Origin: Sporomusa sp. KB1
GTDB lineage: Bacteria > Bacillota > Negativicutes > Sporomusales > Sporomusaceae
NCBI RefSeq assembly: GCF_007830295.1
Contig: NZ_VLKC01000002.1
Location: 840,940-904,939 of the forward strand
DNA length: 64,000 nucleotides
Direction: 5' to 3'
This document shows positions 54,451-63,299 of this stretch, piece by piece. The notes beneath the pieces are model-generated. The model did not search any database. It was given only the letters and a program-made list of their open reading frames with translations, and had not been told where the DNA came from. The position numbers and the translations under genes were made by a program. The first letter of the stretch is position 1; every line of letters begins with the position of its first letter.

Positions 54451-55254
54451 TCATATTTCTTCCCTTCCCACTAACAGCCGCAAAATCATATTGGCCTGAT
54501 GTCCAGCACAAATCTGGACTCTGGGAGCCATTAATCCTGAGCCGATTCCGGCGCCGTTTTCAAGGTCCCCACACACATACAGCCGCTTAAGCGGTCTTGT
54601 TGTTTTGATCAAATTGGAACTCGCAAACCCGGCCATGCCCGAAGCGGCAACAATCTTGGTATCCGGCAGTTTCTCCAAGGCCGTATTCACCAGCATCGCT
54701 TTAGCATCTGGCTTATCAAAAGCCTCACACAAAATTTCGTAGCCGCAGAACAATTCGGTCACGTTGCCTGCTTCTACCCGTACGGTACGGGTTTCGATTT
54801 GAATGAACGGATTAATTTCTGCCAACTGGCTTTGCAAGGCCAGGGTTTTTGTCATCCCCAGATGGCGAATGTAGTAGCTTTGCCGGTTCAAATTGCTGGG
54901 TTCAACAATATCAAAATCAACCAACAGCAACTGCCCAACGCCAATTCTCGCCAGCATAACCGCAATATTGGAACCCAGCCCTCCTAATCCAGCAATGGCT
55001 ACGCGACCCTGTTTCAACTTTTTATGTACTGTTGGAGTATGCCGGGCCATCATCATGCTTTCCAGTTCGTCCTGGGCAGGCATAGTGCCTTTACGGATGA
55101 TTGTCAAGGTATCCTCTTCCGTCAAAGGACAGTCACTGTCAATCTGAAAGCCATTTAAAATAACAATGTCGGTATCATTTCCCAGCTGCGCTCGTGCTTC
55201 AAAGGCAGTACGACAAGCGATACACTGCTTTTTCCCATTGACCTCAATCTGCAT
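54451..55254 (-). CDS. thiF: Sulfur carrier adenylyltransferase with N-terminal ThiS-like domain
   Basis: A 267-residue E1-like enzyme that adenylates the ThiS C-terminus. The ATP site is [20 protein letters not shown] (about residues 86-105), with [18 protein letters not shown] after it. The first 65 residues ([20 protein letters not shown]) look like a ThiS-type beta-grasp domain without the Gly-Gly tail, as in the ThiF family 2 of Firmicutes. The CxxC zinc pair of E. coli ThiF is not visible. ATG 55254 is set by AGGAGGTGG and lies beside the thiS stop codon. Confidence 0.92.
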   Translation of the reverse strand: MQIEVNGKKQCIACRTAFEARAQLGNDTDIVILNGFQIDSDCPLTEEDTLTIIRKGTMPAQDELESMMMARHTPTVHKKLKQGRVAIAGLGGLGSNIAVMLARIGVGQLLLVDFDIVEPSNLNRQSYYIRHLGMTKTLALQSQLAEINPFIQIETRTVRVEAGNVTELFCGYEILCEAFDKPDAKAMLVNTALEKLPDTKIVAASGMAGFASSNLIKTTRPLKRLYVCGDLENGAGIGSGLMAPRVQICAGHQANMILRLLVGREEI

Positions 55255-55256
55255 CT

Positions 55257-55451
55257 TCAACCACCTCCTACAAAGCGAACGATTTCCAGCCTATCTTCAT
55301 TGGAAAGCCAGATGTTTTCATACTCCGCTTTGGGAACAATCTCCCCGTTGCGCTCCACCGCAATTCTTTTGCAATCAAACTGCTCTGCCGTTAAGAACTC
55401 GAATAAAGTTTGCTCTTGTTCCAGCAGTACCACCTTACCGTTTAGTTTCAT
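55257..55451 (-). CDS. thiS: Sulfur carrier protein ThiS
   Basis: A 64-residue beta-grasp carrier ending in the required Gly-Gly tail (RFVGGG). It carries sulfur as thiocarboxylate to ThiG. GGGGGGAAGC before ATG 55451 sets the start; the longer frame to 55490 runs through the terminator hairpin. First gene of thiSFGH(E). Confidence 0.94.
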   Translation of the reverse strand: MKLNGKVVLLEQEQTLFEFLTAEQFDCKRIAVERNGEIVPKAEYENIWLSNEDRLEIVRFVGGG

Positions 55452-55484
55452 TGCTTCCCCCCCTTTTTTTGCTGACATAAAAAA

Positions 55485-55532
55485 ACACAAAATGAGATTG
55501 ACACCCTTTCGGTGGTGTCCCCCATTTTGTGT
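55485..55532. terminator. Hairpin in the thi leader (attenuator or terminator)
   Basis: ACACAAAATG...GACACC / GGTGTC...CATTTTGTGT, followed by TTTTTTT on the minus side and TTTTTTTT on the plus side. On the minus strand it lies between a weak promoter (TTGATT, 17 bases, TATTGT, about 55560-55590) and thiS, so it may attenuate the operon. No TPP aptamer is visible. Confidence 0.7.
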
Positions 55533-55634
55533 TTTTTTTCAATTTTTAATCAATATAACAATAACACGTTCCCTGCTACAAATCAAGTGTCCGGTTTTAG
55601 TTACTTATAGTATCTCATATGACAAGCGCGGCAC

Positions 55635-55820
55635 TTATCTAAGCTGTGCAGCAATATCATATCTGCCAATTTCTTTGAGTTTTTCTCTTGCCTCTTCTAT
55701 TGTTTTGCCGAGTATTATCTTCTTCATATCCTGCGTAGTTATCAAGACATATTCGCCATTGAAATCAGCTATTTGCTCACTCATATCACTATTGACCCAA
55801 ATAGTCGGAGCCCCAGCCAT
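55635..55820 (-). CDS. Small protein of unknown function, 61 aa (paralogue of 16924-17112)
   Basis: A 61-residue protein with EYVLITTQDMKK (beta-like) and GKTIEEAREKLKEIGRYD (helical), matching the pattern of the protein at 16924-17112 (EYVLLNMVDK; GKTSEEARVKLRKI). GAGGGGGTATTTCT precedes ATG 55820. No motif gives a function. It is upstream of thiS on the same strand, separated by the leader hairpin. Confidence 0.7.
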   Translation of the reverse strand: MAGAPTIWVNSDMSEQIADFNGEYVLITTQDMKKIILGKTIEEAREKLKEIGRYDIAAQLR

Positions 55821-55928
55821 AGAAATACCCCCTCTTTCATTTTTATCTTAACCTTCGACGAAAGTTAAAGCTTTCCTGCAAATGGCCTTACATATCATGG
55901 AATTTGTAAATAGTAGTGCGGAAATATA

Positions 55929-55957
55929 TTGACAACCATCCATTAGGTGACTATAAT
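55929..55957 (+). promoter_or_regulatory. Sigma-A promoter with consensus boxes
   Basis: TTGACA, exactly 17 bases, TATAAT. It drives the T-box leader and the symporter gene. Apart from this the gap 55821-55928 is empty. Confidence 0.9.
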
Positions 55958-55959
55958 AA

Positions 55960-56275
55960 CGATAATAAAATAAATTTACCGGTGATGACGGAAAAAAGTA
56001 ATTCAGTACTTTCATTCAGAGAACTAGTGGTTGGTGCGAACTAGTTGAAACTACCGGGTGAAGTTCCTTCCCGAACCGCAGGCTGAAAATTATAGTAGGC
56101 CGTGCCGTAATGTCTACGTTACAGACTTAAAGTAGATCTTAGGATTAAAACAGGGTGGTACCGCGGCTTTTTCGCCCCTTAGGTACTCCCTTTTTTTATT
56201 TGCTTAAGATCCGAATTGGGTGGTACCACGGTAACTATCGTCCCTCGGCCAGAGGGGCGATTTTTTTCTTTTATA
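55960..56275 (+). promoter_or_regulatory. T-box leader with two antiterminator/terminator modules, Phe-type specifier
   Basis: Stem I carries GAACTAGTGGTTGGTGCGAA (56020-56050 region) and the specifier segment TGAAGTTCCTTCCCGAACCGC, which aligns base for base with the ilv T-box segment TGAAAATCATCCGCGAGTTGC; TTC (Phe) falls where ATC lies there. The first T-box (AGGGTGGTACCGCGG, 56152-56166) pairs into a terminator ending CTCCCTTTTTTT. A second T-box (GGGTGGTACCACGG, 56218-56232) with its own terminator (ATCGTCCCTC/GAGGGGCGAT, T7) follows only 25 bases later, without its own Stem I. Confidence 0.85.
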
Positions 56276-56325
56276 GCTGGCATAAAAGAAAAAAGCACGA
56301 AAATTCTATATTTCAGGAGGTTATT

Positions 56326-57726
56326 ATGCATATTCCTTTCATCATTGTTTGCCTGTACATCGTCCTATTATTTTTGATAAGTTATTATGCTAAACGTCGC
56401 TCTGCTGGCAGTGCAACAAACTATGTTCTTGCCGGCAGACAGCTTACTACCCCACTCATTACCGTATCGATTGTGGGGCTTGCCGTTGGCGGCGCATCCA
56501 CAATCGGTGTAGCCGAACAAGCCTATAAGGTCGGCCTTTCTGCCGGTTGGTATACCACTGCCTGGGGGCTGGGCGCCATTGCTATGGGTATGCTGGTGGC
56601 CAAAAAATACCGTCAATTAAATATCACCACAATCCCCGAATTACTGGGCCGCTATTATGATAACAAAGGAATGATCGCCGGAATCGCCTGCCAAATAGTC
56701 ATTCAACTGGTGATAATGTCCCTCCAGTACGTAGCTGGCGGCAGTATCCTTTGTGCCCTAATGCCCGAAATTTTCACCCTAACCTCAGGTATGCTGACAA
56801 GCGCGGTTGTATTTATTGGGATTACATCTCTTGGCGGCATGTGGTCTGCCAGCTTATCCAATCTTTTAAATGTTAGCTTAAAGTATATCGGTATCATCCT
56901 CGCCACAATTGTCGGAGTAACCCATGCCGGTGGTCTGACAAATATTAAGACGCAGCTGCCAGCCAATGTACCCTACATGGATTTTTTTGACGGTGTCGGC
57001 CTTGTCGGCATTATTACCTGGATTGTGGTATTAGTAACTGTCAACCTGTCACTCCAAAGCATTATTCAGATATCATTGGGAGCCAAAGACGTACGGACAG
57101 CACAGCGCGGCTTTATTATCGGCGGATTGATGATGCTGCCTATCGGCTTCGTTAGCGCCTTAATGGGAGTCATGGCTAAATCCATGTTCCCTGATGTCAC
57201 TCCGGCCTTGGCACTCCCGATGACGATTATGTCCTTAGACCCCGTTCTTGCCGGTATCACTCTGGCTGCGCTGTGGGCAGCCGACGTATCCACCGCCTGC
57301 AACCTGCTGCTTAGCTCAGCAACCTTGTTTTCACAGGATATTTATAAGAAATTCTTTAACCCTGCCGTGAGTGAAAAAAACTTTCTCAGAGTCACCAAAG
57401 GGGCTGTAGTATTCCTCGGCTTACTTACCCTGATGTTAGCCATGACCATCAGCGGTATTATTAATACCCTCATGATTGGTCTTAGCCTTACTGCTGCCTT
57501 CAGCGTTATTGTATTGTTTACCCTTTTCGCACCGCGTCTTTGCCGGAAAAATTCCGCCTTTTATACAATATTGACCGGTGTGGCCGTATTAATTTTATGG
57601 CAAACCACCCCAGCCATCCGCATCTTCCCCCATGTTATCTATCTTGAGTGGCTGGCCTGCCTTAGCACCTTTTTCTTAACCTATCTGCTTGACCGGGCAC
57701 CAATAGCCAGCAGCGAATGTGGCTGA
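56326..57726 (+). CDS. Sodium:solute symporter (SSS) family transporter
   Basis: A 466-residue, roughly 13-helix symporter. The N-terminal text RSAGSATNYVLAGRQLTTPL and VGLAVGGASTIGVAEQAY, and later LAALWAADVSTACNLLLSSATLFSQDIYKK are SSS family blocks (the last shown is cut in its key part DVSTACNLLLSSATLFSQD). ATG 56326 follows AGGAGG; the frame is open back to 56155 through the T-box but without a site. The T-box with TTC specifier suggests uptake of phenylalanine or a related aromatic compound. Confidence 0.9.
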   Translation: MHIPFIIVCLYIVLLFLISYYAKRRSAGSATNYVLAGRQLTTPLITVSIVGLAVGGASTIGVAEQAYKVGLSAGWYTTAWGLGAIAMGMLVAKKYRQLNITTIPELLGRYYDNKGMIAGIACQIVIQLVIMSLQYVAGGSILCALMPEIFTLTSGMLTSAVVFIGITSLGGMWSASLSNLLNVSLKYIGIILATIVGVTHAGGLTNIKTQLPANVPYMDFFDGVGLVGIITWIVVLVTVNLSLQSIIQISLGAKDVRTAQRGFIIGGLMMLPIGFVSALMGVMAKSMFPDVTPALALPMTIMSLDPVLAGITLAALWAADVSTACNLLLSSATLFSQDIYKKFFNPAVSEKNFLRVTKGAVVFLGLLTLMLAMTISGIINTLMIGLSLTAAFSVIVLFTLFAPRLCRKNSAFYTILTGVAVLILWQTTPAIRIFPHVIYLEWLACLSTFFLTYLLDRAPIASSECG

Positions 57727-57760
57727 TTGTTTTTTAGGCTGTTACAACCATATTTCCTGA

Positions 57761-57779
57761 CAGTTTCATTGTGAAACTG
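57761..57779. terminator. Small hairpin between converging symporter and livF genes
   Basis: CAGTTTCA / TGAAACTG with a 3-base loop; TTTTTAG lies on the minus side. A weak terminator at best. The half-site also resembles Rex-type TTGTGAA text, which I do not press. Confidence 0.35.
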
Positions 57780-57818
57780 CTAAAAAGACAATTTGTGAAA
57801 CTGAAATAATGCATATGA

Positions 57819-58523
57819 TTATAGACCTAAATATGCTTTTTCAACTTCAGGGTTTTTTAAAAGATTTTTGCCTGTTCCAGATAAAACAATATGTCCCAAT
57901 TCAATGACATGAGCATGATAAGCAGTTTCCAAAGCTAAGGCGGCATTTTGCTCAACCAGCAAAATAGTTTTTCCTTGGTTGATAATTTCTTTAATAACCT
58001 TAAAAACCTCTTCCACCATAATGGGTGCAAGACCCATTGAGGGCTCATCCATCAGCAGCAGTCCAGGATTAGCCATTAAAGCCCGCCCCACAACCACCAT
58101 TTGCTGTTCACCGCCGGAAAGAGTGCCCGCCAATTGACCAAGGCGATCTTTCAGTTTGGGAAACAAACTGAATACCCAGTCATAATCGCGTTTAATACCG
58201 GCTTTATCTTTGCGTGTATAAGCTCCTAATTGCAAATTTTCGGCAGTTGTCATATCAGGGAATACATGTCGACCTTCAGGAATAAGCGAAATTCCCCTCC
58301 GAACAATTGTCGCTGGAGAAAGTTGGGAAATATCTTCTCCATTCCACAATATTTGCCCGGTAGTTGGCTTCAATATTCCAGCAATACAATGTAAGGTAGT
58401 TGTTTTACCGGCCCCATTAGCTCCAATCAAGGTAGTTATCTTTCCAGTTTCAGCTCTAAAAGTAATATCATGGAGAACTTCCGTAGCTCCATAACCGGCT
58501 TTAATTCCTTTTAATTCAATCAT
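57819..58523 (-). CDS. livF: Branched-chain-type ABC transporter ATPase
   Basis: A 234-residue ATPase with Walker A GANGAGKTT (about residues 36-44), signature LSGGEQQMVVVGRAL and Walker B LLLMDEPSMGLAP, typical of LivF. It starts at the base after the livG stop codon. Last gene of the Liv operon. The system imports amino acids, amides, or urea-like compounds. Confidence 0.94.
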   Translation of the reverse strand: MIELKGIKAGYGATEVLHDITFRAETGKITTLIGANGAGKTTTLHCIAGILKPTTGQILWNGEDISQLSPATIVRRGISLIPEGRHVFPDMTTAENLQLGAYTRKDKAGIKRDYDWVFSLFPKLKDRLGQLAGTLSGGEQQMVVVGRALMANPGLLLMDEPSMGLAPIMVEEVFKVIKEIINQGKTILLVEQNAALALETAYHAHVIELGHIVLSGTGKNLLKNPEVEKAYLGL

Positions 58524-59297
58524 TCATGTCTCCCTCTTCCCCAAATAGGCGCGAATTACTTCGGGGTGAATGCGAATATATTCCGGATTACCTTCCGCGA
58601 TTTTTTTACCATGATCCAATACAGAAATAGTATCACATATATTCATGATTAATTTCATGTCATGTTCAATAAGTATGATCGTATAACCGTTCTCACGCAA
58701 AGTCGACACAAATTGTAATAAATTTGCTTTTTCTGTGGGGTTCATTCCTGCGGCAGGTTCATCCAGTAAAATCAGTTTGGGTTTTGCTGCTATGGCTCTG
58801 GCAAATTCGATTAGCCGCTGCTGACCGTAGGAAAGATTTTTTACAATTTCCGCGGCTTTGGCTTCCAACCCCACAAAGGCCAGTGCTGTCAACGCCTCCT
58901 CCCTGGTTTTCTTTTCCCAATTACGAGCAAATTCAGTATTTAGGATAATAGAAAAAACAGGCGTAGGAGTATGCACATGTTGACCAATCATAACATTTTC
59001 TAAAACTGTCATATTTTTAAACAACCGAGTGTTTTGAAAGGTACGGGCAATGCCCATTGATACAAGCTTATGGGGTTTTTGGCGGGGCAAAAGCTTTCCT
59101 TTCAATAAAACACTGCCCTGATCAGGACTAATCATCCCGGTTATAACATTAAAGAGTGTTGTTTTTCCGGCACCGTTAGGACCAATAATCCCGTGCACTG
59201 TACTTGCAGTGACGGAAATTGATACCTTGCTCAATGCCTGCAATCCGCCAAACCACTTTGAAATATCATTTATGTGAAGCATTGGAGATGTATTCAT
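58524..59297 (-). CDS. livG: Branched-chain-type ABC transporter ATPase
   Basis: A 257-residue ATPase with Walker A GPNGAGKTT (about residues 40-48), signature LSYGQQRLIEFARAI and Walker B LILLDEPAAGMNP, the LivG pattern. It ends immediately before the livF start and follows livM by nine bases. Confidence 0.94.
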   Translation of the reverse strand: MNTSPMLHINDISKWFGGLQALSKVSISVTASTVHGIIGPNGAGKTTLFNVITGMISPDQGSVLLKGKLLPRQKPHKLVSMGIARTFQNTRLFKNMTVLENVMIGQHVHTPTPVFSIILNTEFARNWEKKTREEALTALAFVGLEAKAAEIVKNLSYGQQRLIEFARAIAAKPKLILLDEPAAGMNPTEKANLLQFVSTLRENGYTIILIEHDMKLIMNICDTISVLDHGKKIAEGNPEYIRIHPEVIRAYLGKRET

Positions 59298-59306
59298 AAT
59301 TTCCTC

Positions 59307-60287
59307 CTATGGACGTCCTGACGGCTTGACGGTATTTAGCCGTGCAACAATACGTATTTTCCTTTCTTGTATCAGTCCCGCCAATCCCTGAGGCATATAA
59401 ATTACGGTAAAAATCAGAATAACCCCGTAAATGATCAGTCGATAAGCCTGAAAAGCGCGTAATGCTTCCGATAAAACTGTCAGCATAAATGCCCCGATAA
59501 CAGCTCCTGCAATAGACCAGCTGCCACCGATGACCGACATACACAAAAATCCCACTGAATCCTCAAAAGTGAAATTATCCGGACTGGCAACACCTGAAAA
59601 ACATCCGTATAACGCACCGGCAATTCCGGCATACATCGCACTGATAATAAAGGCTGCTATTTTATAGCGGTTTACCGGTACACCCATAGCTTCTGCCGCC
59701 AATTCGTCTTCACGAATAGCAGAAAACGTGCGCCCAATTTTTGATTGAGCAAGACGGTACGCAATATATGTCCCCAGAAGCAGGAAACTCATAATTAAAT
59801 AATAAAAGTCTTGTTCGGAAGATAGTTGTATGCCAAAAAATTCTGGCAGCGGGATTCCGGTCAGTCCAGCTGCACCCTTAGTTACTGGCGTCCAATTTAA
59901 CAATATTAGGCGAATAATCTCACCGAATCCAACAGTTGCCAACACCAAATAAGGGCCTGATAATTTCATGGCCGGAATTCCGATAACAGCGCCACCGACA
60001 GCACAGGTAATCAATACCAACGGCAATGTCAGCCAAAAACTAAATTGCAGATTAAACATGAGCAGAGCCGATACATAAGTTCCGATGGCAAAATACCCTG
60101 CTTGCCCCATGGATACCTGCCCCGTATAGCCGAAAAGCAAATTCAAGCCAAGAGTTATCAACGTATAAATACCCGCCAAATTAATAATGTGCAAATAGTA
60201 ATTGTTAGTAAGAACCATTGGCACAAGACCTATCAGTACAACAACAACTAGAAAAATTTCTTTGGCGCTACTTAGTACTTTACTCAT
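59307..60287 (-). CDS. livM: Branched-chain-type ABC transporter permease
   Basis: A 326-residue inner-membrane permease with about 8-10 helices. LivM text: GLNLLFGYTGQVSMGQAGYFAIG (key part GYTGQVSMGQAGY), the coupling segment FSAIREDELAAEAMGVPVNRYK and the conserved GGSWSIAGAVIGAF. It pairs with LivH. The C-terminal tail is basic (RKIRIVARLNTVKPSGRP). Confidence 0.93.
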   Translation of the reverse strand: MSKVLSSAKEIFLVVVVLIGLVPMVLTNNYYLHIINLAGIYTLITLGLNLLFGYTGQVSMGQAGYFAIGTYVSALLMFNLQFSFWLTLPLVLITCAVGGAVIGIPAMKLSGPYLVLATVGFGEIIRLILLNWTPVTKGAAGLTGIPLPEFFGIQLSSEQDFYYLIMSFLLLGTYIAYRLAQSKIGRTFSAIREDELAAEAMGVPVNRYKIAAFIISAMYAGIAGALYGCFSGVASPDNFTFEDSVGFLCMSVIGGSWSIAGAVIGAFMLTVLSEALRAFQAYRLIIYGVILIFTVIYMPQGLAGLIQERKIRIVARLNTVKPSGRP

Positions 60288-60302
60288 CAGTACACCACCT
60301 AG

Positions 60303-61178
60303 TTAAACTTTTTGTCTTGTTTTTTGCAAAAATAAACCGGTAGGTTTGAGCCACAGTACAAGAATGAGCAGAGCAAAGGTAATTGCATCCCGGTAACCGG
60401 AACTAATTTGACCACCAGCTAATGACTCTATAACTCCCAGAAAGAAGCCTCCCGCTATAGCTCCGGGAATGCTTCCCAAGCCACCAATTACTGCGGCGAC
60501 AAAACCTTTTAGACCGATTCCCACACCCATATTAAATGTTATAAAAAATACAGGAGCAACTAATATTCCTGCTGCAGCACCTAAGGCAGAGCTTGCCGCA
60601 AAAGCTATTGCATCACTTCTTTCCGCATCAATGCCCATTACTATTGCTGCATAACGGTCTTGCGCCACGGCCCGTAAAGCCCGCCCTTCGGTTGTGTATT
60701 TTAAAAAAACCTGCAAAATCAGCATAAGCAGAATTCCAATAGCAATAATCAAAATGTCCTGTGGTGTAATACTTAACATACTAAATTGGATTGGGTTATT
60801 ACTAACAGGCGATGGAATGATTTGTGCATCCGCTCCCCAAATGACAAGCGCTATATTGCGCATAATAATAGCTACCCCCAGTGTGGCGATAACTACGTTA
60901 ATTTCCGGTGCTTGCCTTTTCTGCAGTGGACGGAGAATGAAGAATTGCACCATAATTCCTATCACAGCCAAGGTAATCATAGAAATACATAAGGATACGC
61001 TGAAGCCGAAATTCATAATCTGGAAAAAAGTAAAACCAAGAAACGCTCCCAGCATTACAATATCACCCTGAGCCCAATTCAATACGCCGGCTGAAGCGTA
61101 TGTCAGGCTAAAACCTAAAGCTACCAGCGCATAAATCGCTCCAATTGGTAATCCATTTAAGATGTATTGCATGATCAC
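60303..61178 (-). CDS. livH: Branched-chain-type ABC transporter permease
   Basis: A 291-residue permease with about eight helices: QYILNGLPIGAIYALVALGF at the N-terminus, the coupling loop GRALRAVAQDRYAAIVMGID (about residues 168-187) and KGFVAAVIGGLGSIPGAIAG, all typical of LivH. It is 42 bases after the binding-protein gene. Confidence 0.93.
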   Translation of the reverse strand: MIMQYILNGLPIGAIYALVALGFSLTYASAGVLNWAQGDIVMLGAFLGFTFFQIMNFGFSVSLCISMITLAVIGIMVQFFILRPLQKRQAPEINVVIATLGVAIIMRNIALVIWGADAQIIPSPVSNNPIQFSMLSITPQDILIIAIGILLMLILQVFLKYTTEGRALRAVAQDRYAAIVMGIDAERSDAIAFAASSALGAAAGILVAPVFFITFNMGVGIGLKGFVAAVIGGLGSIPGAIAGGFFLGVIESLAGGQISSGYRDAITFALLILVLWLKPTGLFLQKTRQKV

Positions 61179-61220
61179 TTCTCCTGATACTTTATTTGAT
61201 GAAGCCTGCCAAACACCTGA

Positions 61221-62378
61221 TTAATTCGTTGAAACGGTTTGAATCAGTTCATACATATTGCCTTTAATTGCGGTAATTAACAAATGCTTACCGATGTCGT
61301 TACCCTTGTCATCAAACTGGGGATTTCCCGTAACAAGTTTCAACCCTGTTGTTTTTGCGATAGCATCCCTTAAAGCATCCGGTTTGTTGCTATTTGCCTT
61401 CTTTACCGCATCTGCAAGTATATACACTGTATCATACGCTTGAGCAGCATGAGGAATAGGATCTTCCTGATACTGATTTTTGTACTTATTTACAAACTCG
61501 CTAACTTTTGGGTCAGGAGAACCAGGCAAGAATGTTTGAGTGAGAATCAGTCCCTGTACCGCATCGCCGCCCAATTCAATTAACTTTTGCGCCGCCATTC
61601 CGGAAGCACCGAACAGTTGCACATTCAGTCCGAGCTGTTTCGCTTGTTTGGCAATCAGTGCGGCATCGTTATATAATCCCCACATGAAAATAGCTTGCGC
61701 TCCGCTGTCTTTAATGGAAAGAAGCTGAGGTTTAAAATCCTTGTCGCCGTTATTATACGTAGACTTATTAGTAAGCTCCAAACCTTCTTTTTGTGCAGCG
61801 ATAAGCAATAGTTTTTCACCGCTTTGTCCGTAATCGTCAGCTGCAGTTAAGGTAGCGATTTTCGTTACCTTGGTAACATCCTTAGCATATTTTAGAAGTG
61901 CATTTGCCTGAAATTCATCATTAACAGCTGTGCGGAAAATCCACTTATTGCCTTGCTCTGTAATCGAAGCTCCTGTAGATCCTGCTGTAAGCTGGGGAAT
62001 ACCGCTTCGTTGCGTAATAACCATATCTGCCAGGGTTGCCGAGCTGTGAATAGCTCCGATAATTACATTTACTTGTGATTGCTGAATCAGCTTGTTAGTT
62101 GCACTGGCCGATTTGGTAGGATTGCCTTCATCATCTTCAAAATAAGCTTCCACTTTCCAGTCACCGGCCAGCTTTTGAGCATTAATCTCATCCACCGCCA
62201 ATTGAATTGCTTTCCGCTGTCCCTGACCTAATTGGGCCGCGCCGCCGGATTCAGGACCGATAACGCCGATTTTGAGAACCTTTTGTGATTCTGTATTGCT
62301 GCACCCGGTTAGACCTACTAAACTGGTGACAACCAAAAGAACAACCAGTATCATCCCGACAATTTTTTTGTTTTTCAT
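61221..62378 (-). CDS. Branched-chain amino acid-type substrate-binding lipoprotein
   Basis: A 385-residue lipoprotein: signal with lipobox VGLTGC (Cys26) and a type I periplasmic binding fold of the LivJ/K family (KIGVIGPESGGAAQLGQGQRK; ITQRSGIPQLTAGSTG; AADDYGQSGEKLL). The binding-site text differs from leucine-type proteins only to the eye; the ligand cannot be named. It lies 31 bases after the creatininase-family gene, so it may import that enzyme's substrate, a cyclic amide or similar. Confidence 0.92.
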   Translation of the reverse strand: MKNKKIVGMILVVLLVVTSLVGLTGCSNTESQKVLKIGVIGPESGGAAQLGQGQRKAIQLAVDEINAQKLAGDWKVEAYFEDDEGNPTKSASATNKLIQQSQVNVIIGAIHSSATLADMVITQRSGIPQLTAGSTGASITEQGNKWIFRTAVNDEFQANALLKYAKDVTKVTKIATLTAADDYGQSGEKLLLIAAQKEGLELTNKSTYNNGDKDFKPQLLSIKDSGAQAIFMWGLYNDAALIAKQAKQLGLNVQLFGASGMAAQKLIELGGDAVQGLILTQTFLPGSPDPKVSEFVNKYKNQYQEDPIPHAAQAYDTVYILADAVKKANSNKPDALRDAIAKTTGLKLVTGNPQFDDKGNDIGKHLLITAIKGNMYELIQTVSTN

Positions 62379-62409
62379 ACGTTTTTTCTCTCCTTTACTT
62401 TTTGTTGGA

Positions 62410-63180
62410 CTAATTTTGCTGAAGCTGTATAATCACCTGAATCAAATGGTTTACCAAATGTTTATGATATTTTTCGCCTTTTTCAGCCGAGGCTTTGCTG
62501 GGTTTGCCTGTAGTACCGCCTGCGGCATCAATAGAGTTTCTCATGTCTTTGACAGTGCTGGGAACATAACACAAAGTATCGCCGGTGAAAGACGGATCAC
62601 AGGAATAAAGAGAATTTTCAAGCACCGGATTGTCAACAGCCTTACTCATATCAACCAAATTCGGATGCCTGTACAACATATGAGATGTTTCAATTTCGTC
62701 CGAATGACCTACCGATTCAAATTGAAGGTCATCCATAATGTCTTTGGACATAAACGCCGGATCAAATAACACCACTTTTACTCCTAATTGACGTTGGGCT
62801 TTTTCAGCAGCCACTTGCATCCAGGCAATATTAACTATACGATGTCCGTTAATGATGACAAACTTTTGAAAGCCGTGAACCTGCAGCGAATCAATAATAT
62901 CATATAAAACCTCAATCAAAACTTCAGGACGGAAGGTTATCGTTCCAGGAAGCGCCATATGGTGGGGACTCCAACCAAACCAAAGGGGTGGAGCAACAAC
63001 TGTTTTTGTTTGTTGTGCAGCATCTTCGGCCAGCGACATAGCTACCATAGTATCAGTCCCTAGTGGCAAGTGATAGCCATGTTGTTCCGTACTTCCCACT
63101 GGTATAATGATGACATTTTTTCCGGTTTTTCGAAGTTCATCTAATTCTTCCCAAGAATTTTCTTGTAACCAAATACTCAA
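62410..63180 (-). CDS. Creatininase family protein (amidohydrolase)
   Basis: A 256-residue metal-dependent amidohydrolase of the creatininase family. Metal-binding blocks: PVGSTEQHGYHLPLGTD (Glu, His and Asp, about residues 28-44), WFGWSPHHMALPGTITFRP and VGHSDEIETSHML (Glu about 158). The NGHGGN motif of many members is NGHRIVN here, so the specificity may differ. Members open cyclic amides or formamide-type bonds. Situated upstream of a full Liv transporter and downstream of a sensor kinase. Confidence 0.88.
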   Translation of the reverse strand: MSIWLQENSWEELDELRKTGKNVIIIPVGSTEQHGYHLPLGTDTMVAMSLAEDAAQQTKTVVAPPLWFGWSPHHMALPGTITFRPEVLIEVLYDIIDSLQVHGFQKFVIINGHRIVNIAWMQVAAEKAQRQLGVKVVLFDPAFMSKDIMDDLQFESVGHSDEIETSHMLYRHPNLVDMSKAVDNPVLENSLYSCDPSFTGDTLCYVPSTVKDMRNSIDAAGGTTGKPSKASAEKGEKYHKHLVNHLIQVIIQLQQN

Positions 63181-63299
63181 AACAATTCATCCTCCTCACA
63201 CCATCTGTCTCCAAGTAATTTGAAATAAGCCCTATAAGGTATAATACTGATCTGGCCGGAGTGTCCAAATGCTGGATTACCAAACAACCTGACAGGCAT

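Noticed and set aside
57761..57779. Rex operator between the symporter and livF
   Set aside because: The palindrome GTTTCATTGTGAAAC differs from the Rex consensus and lies between converging gene ends, where an operator is unlikely.
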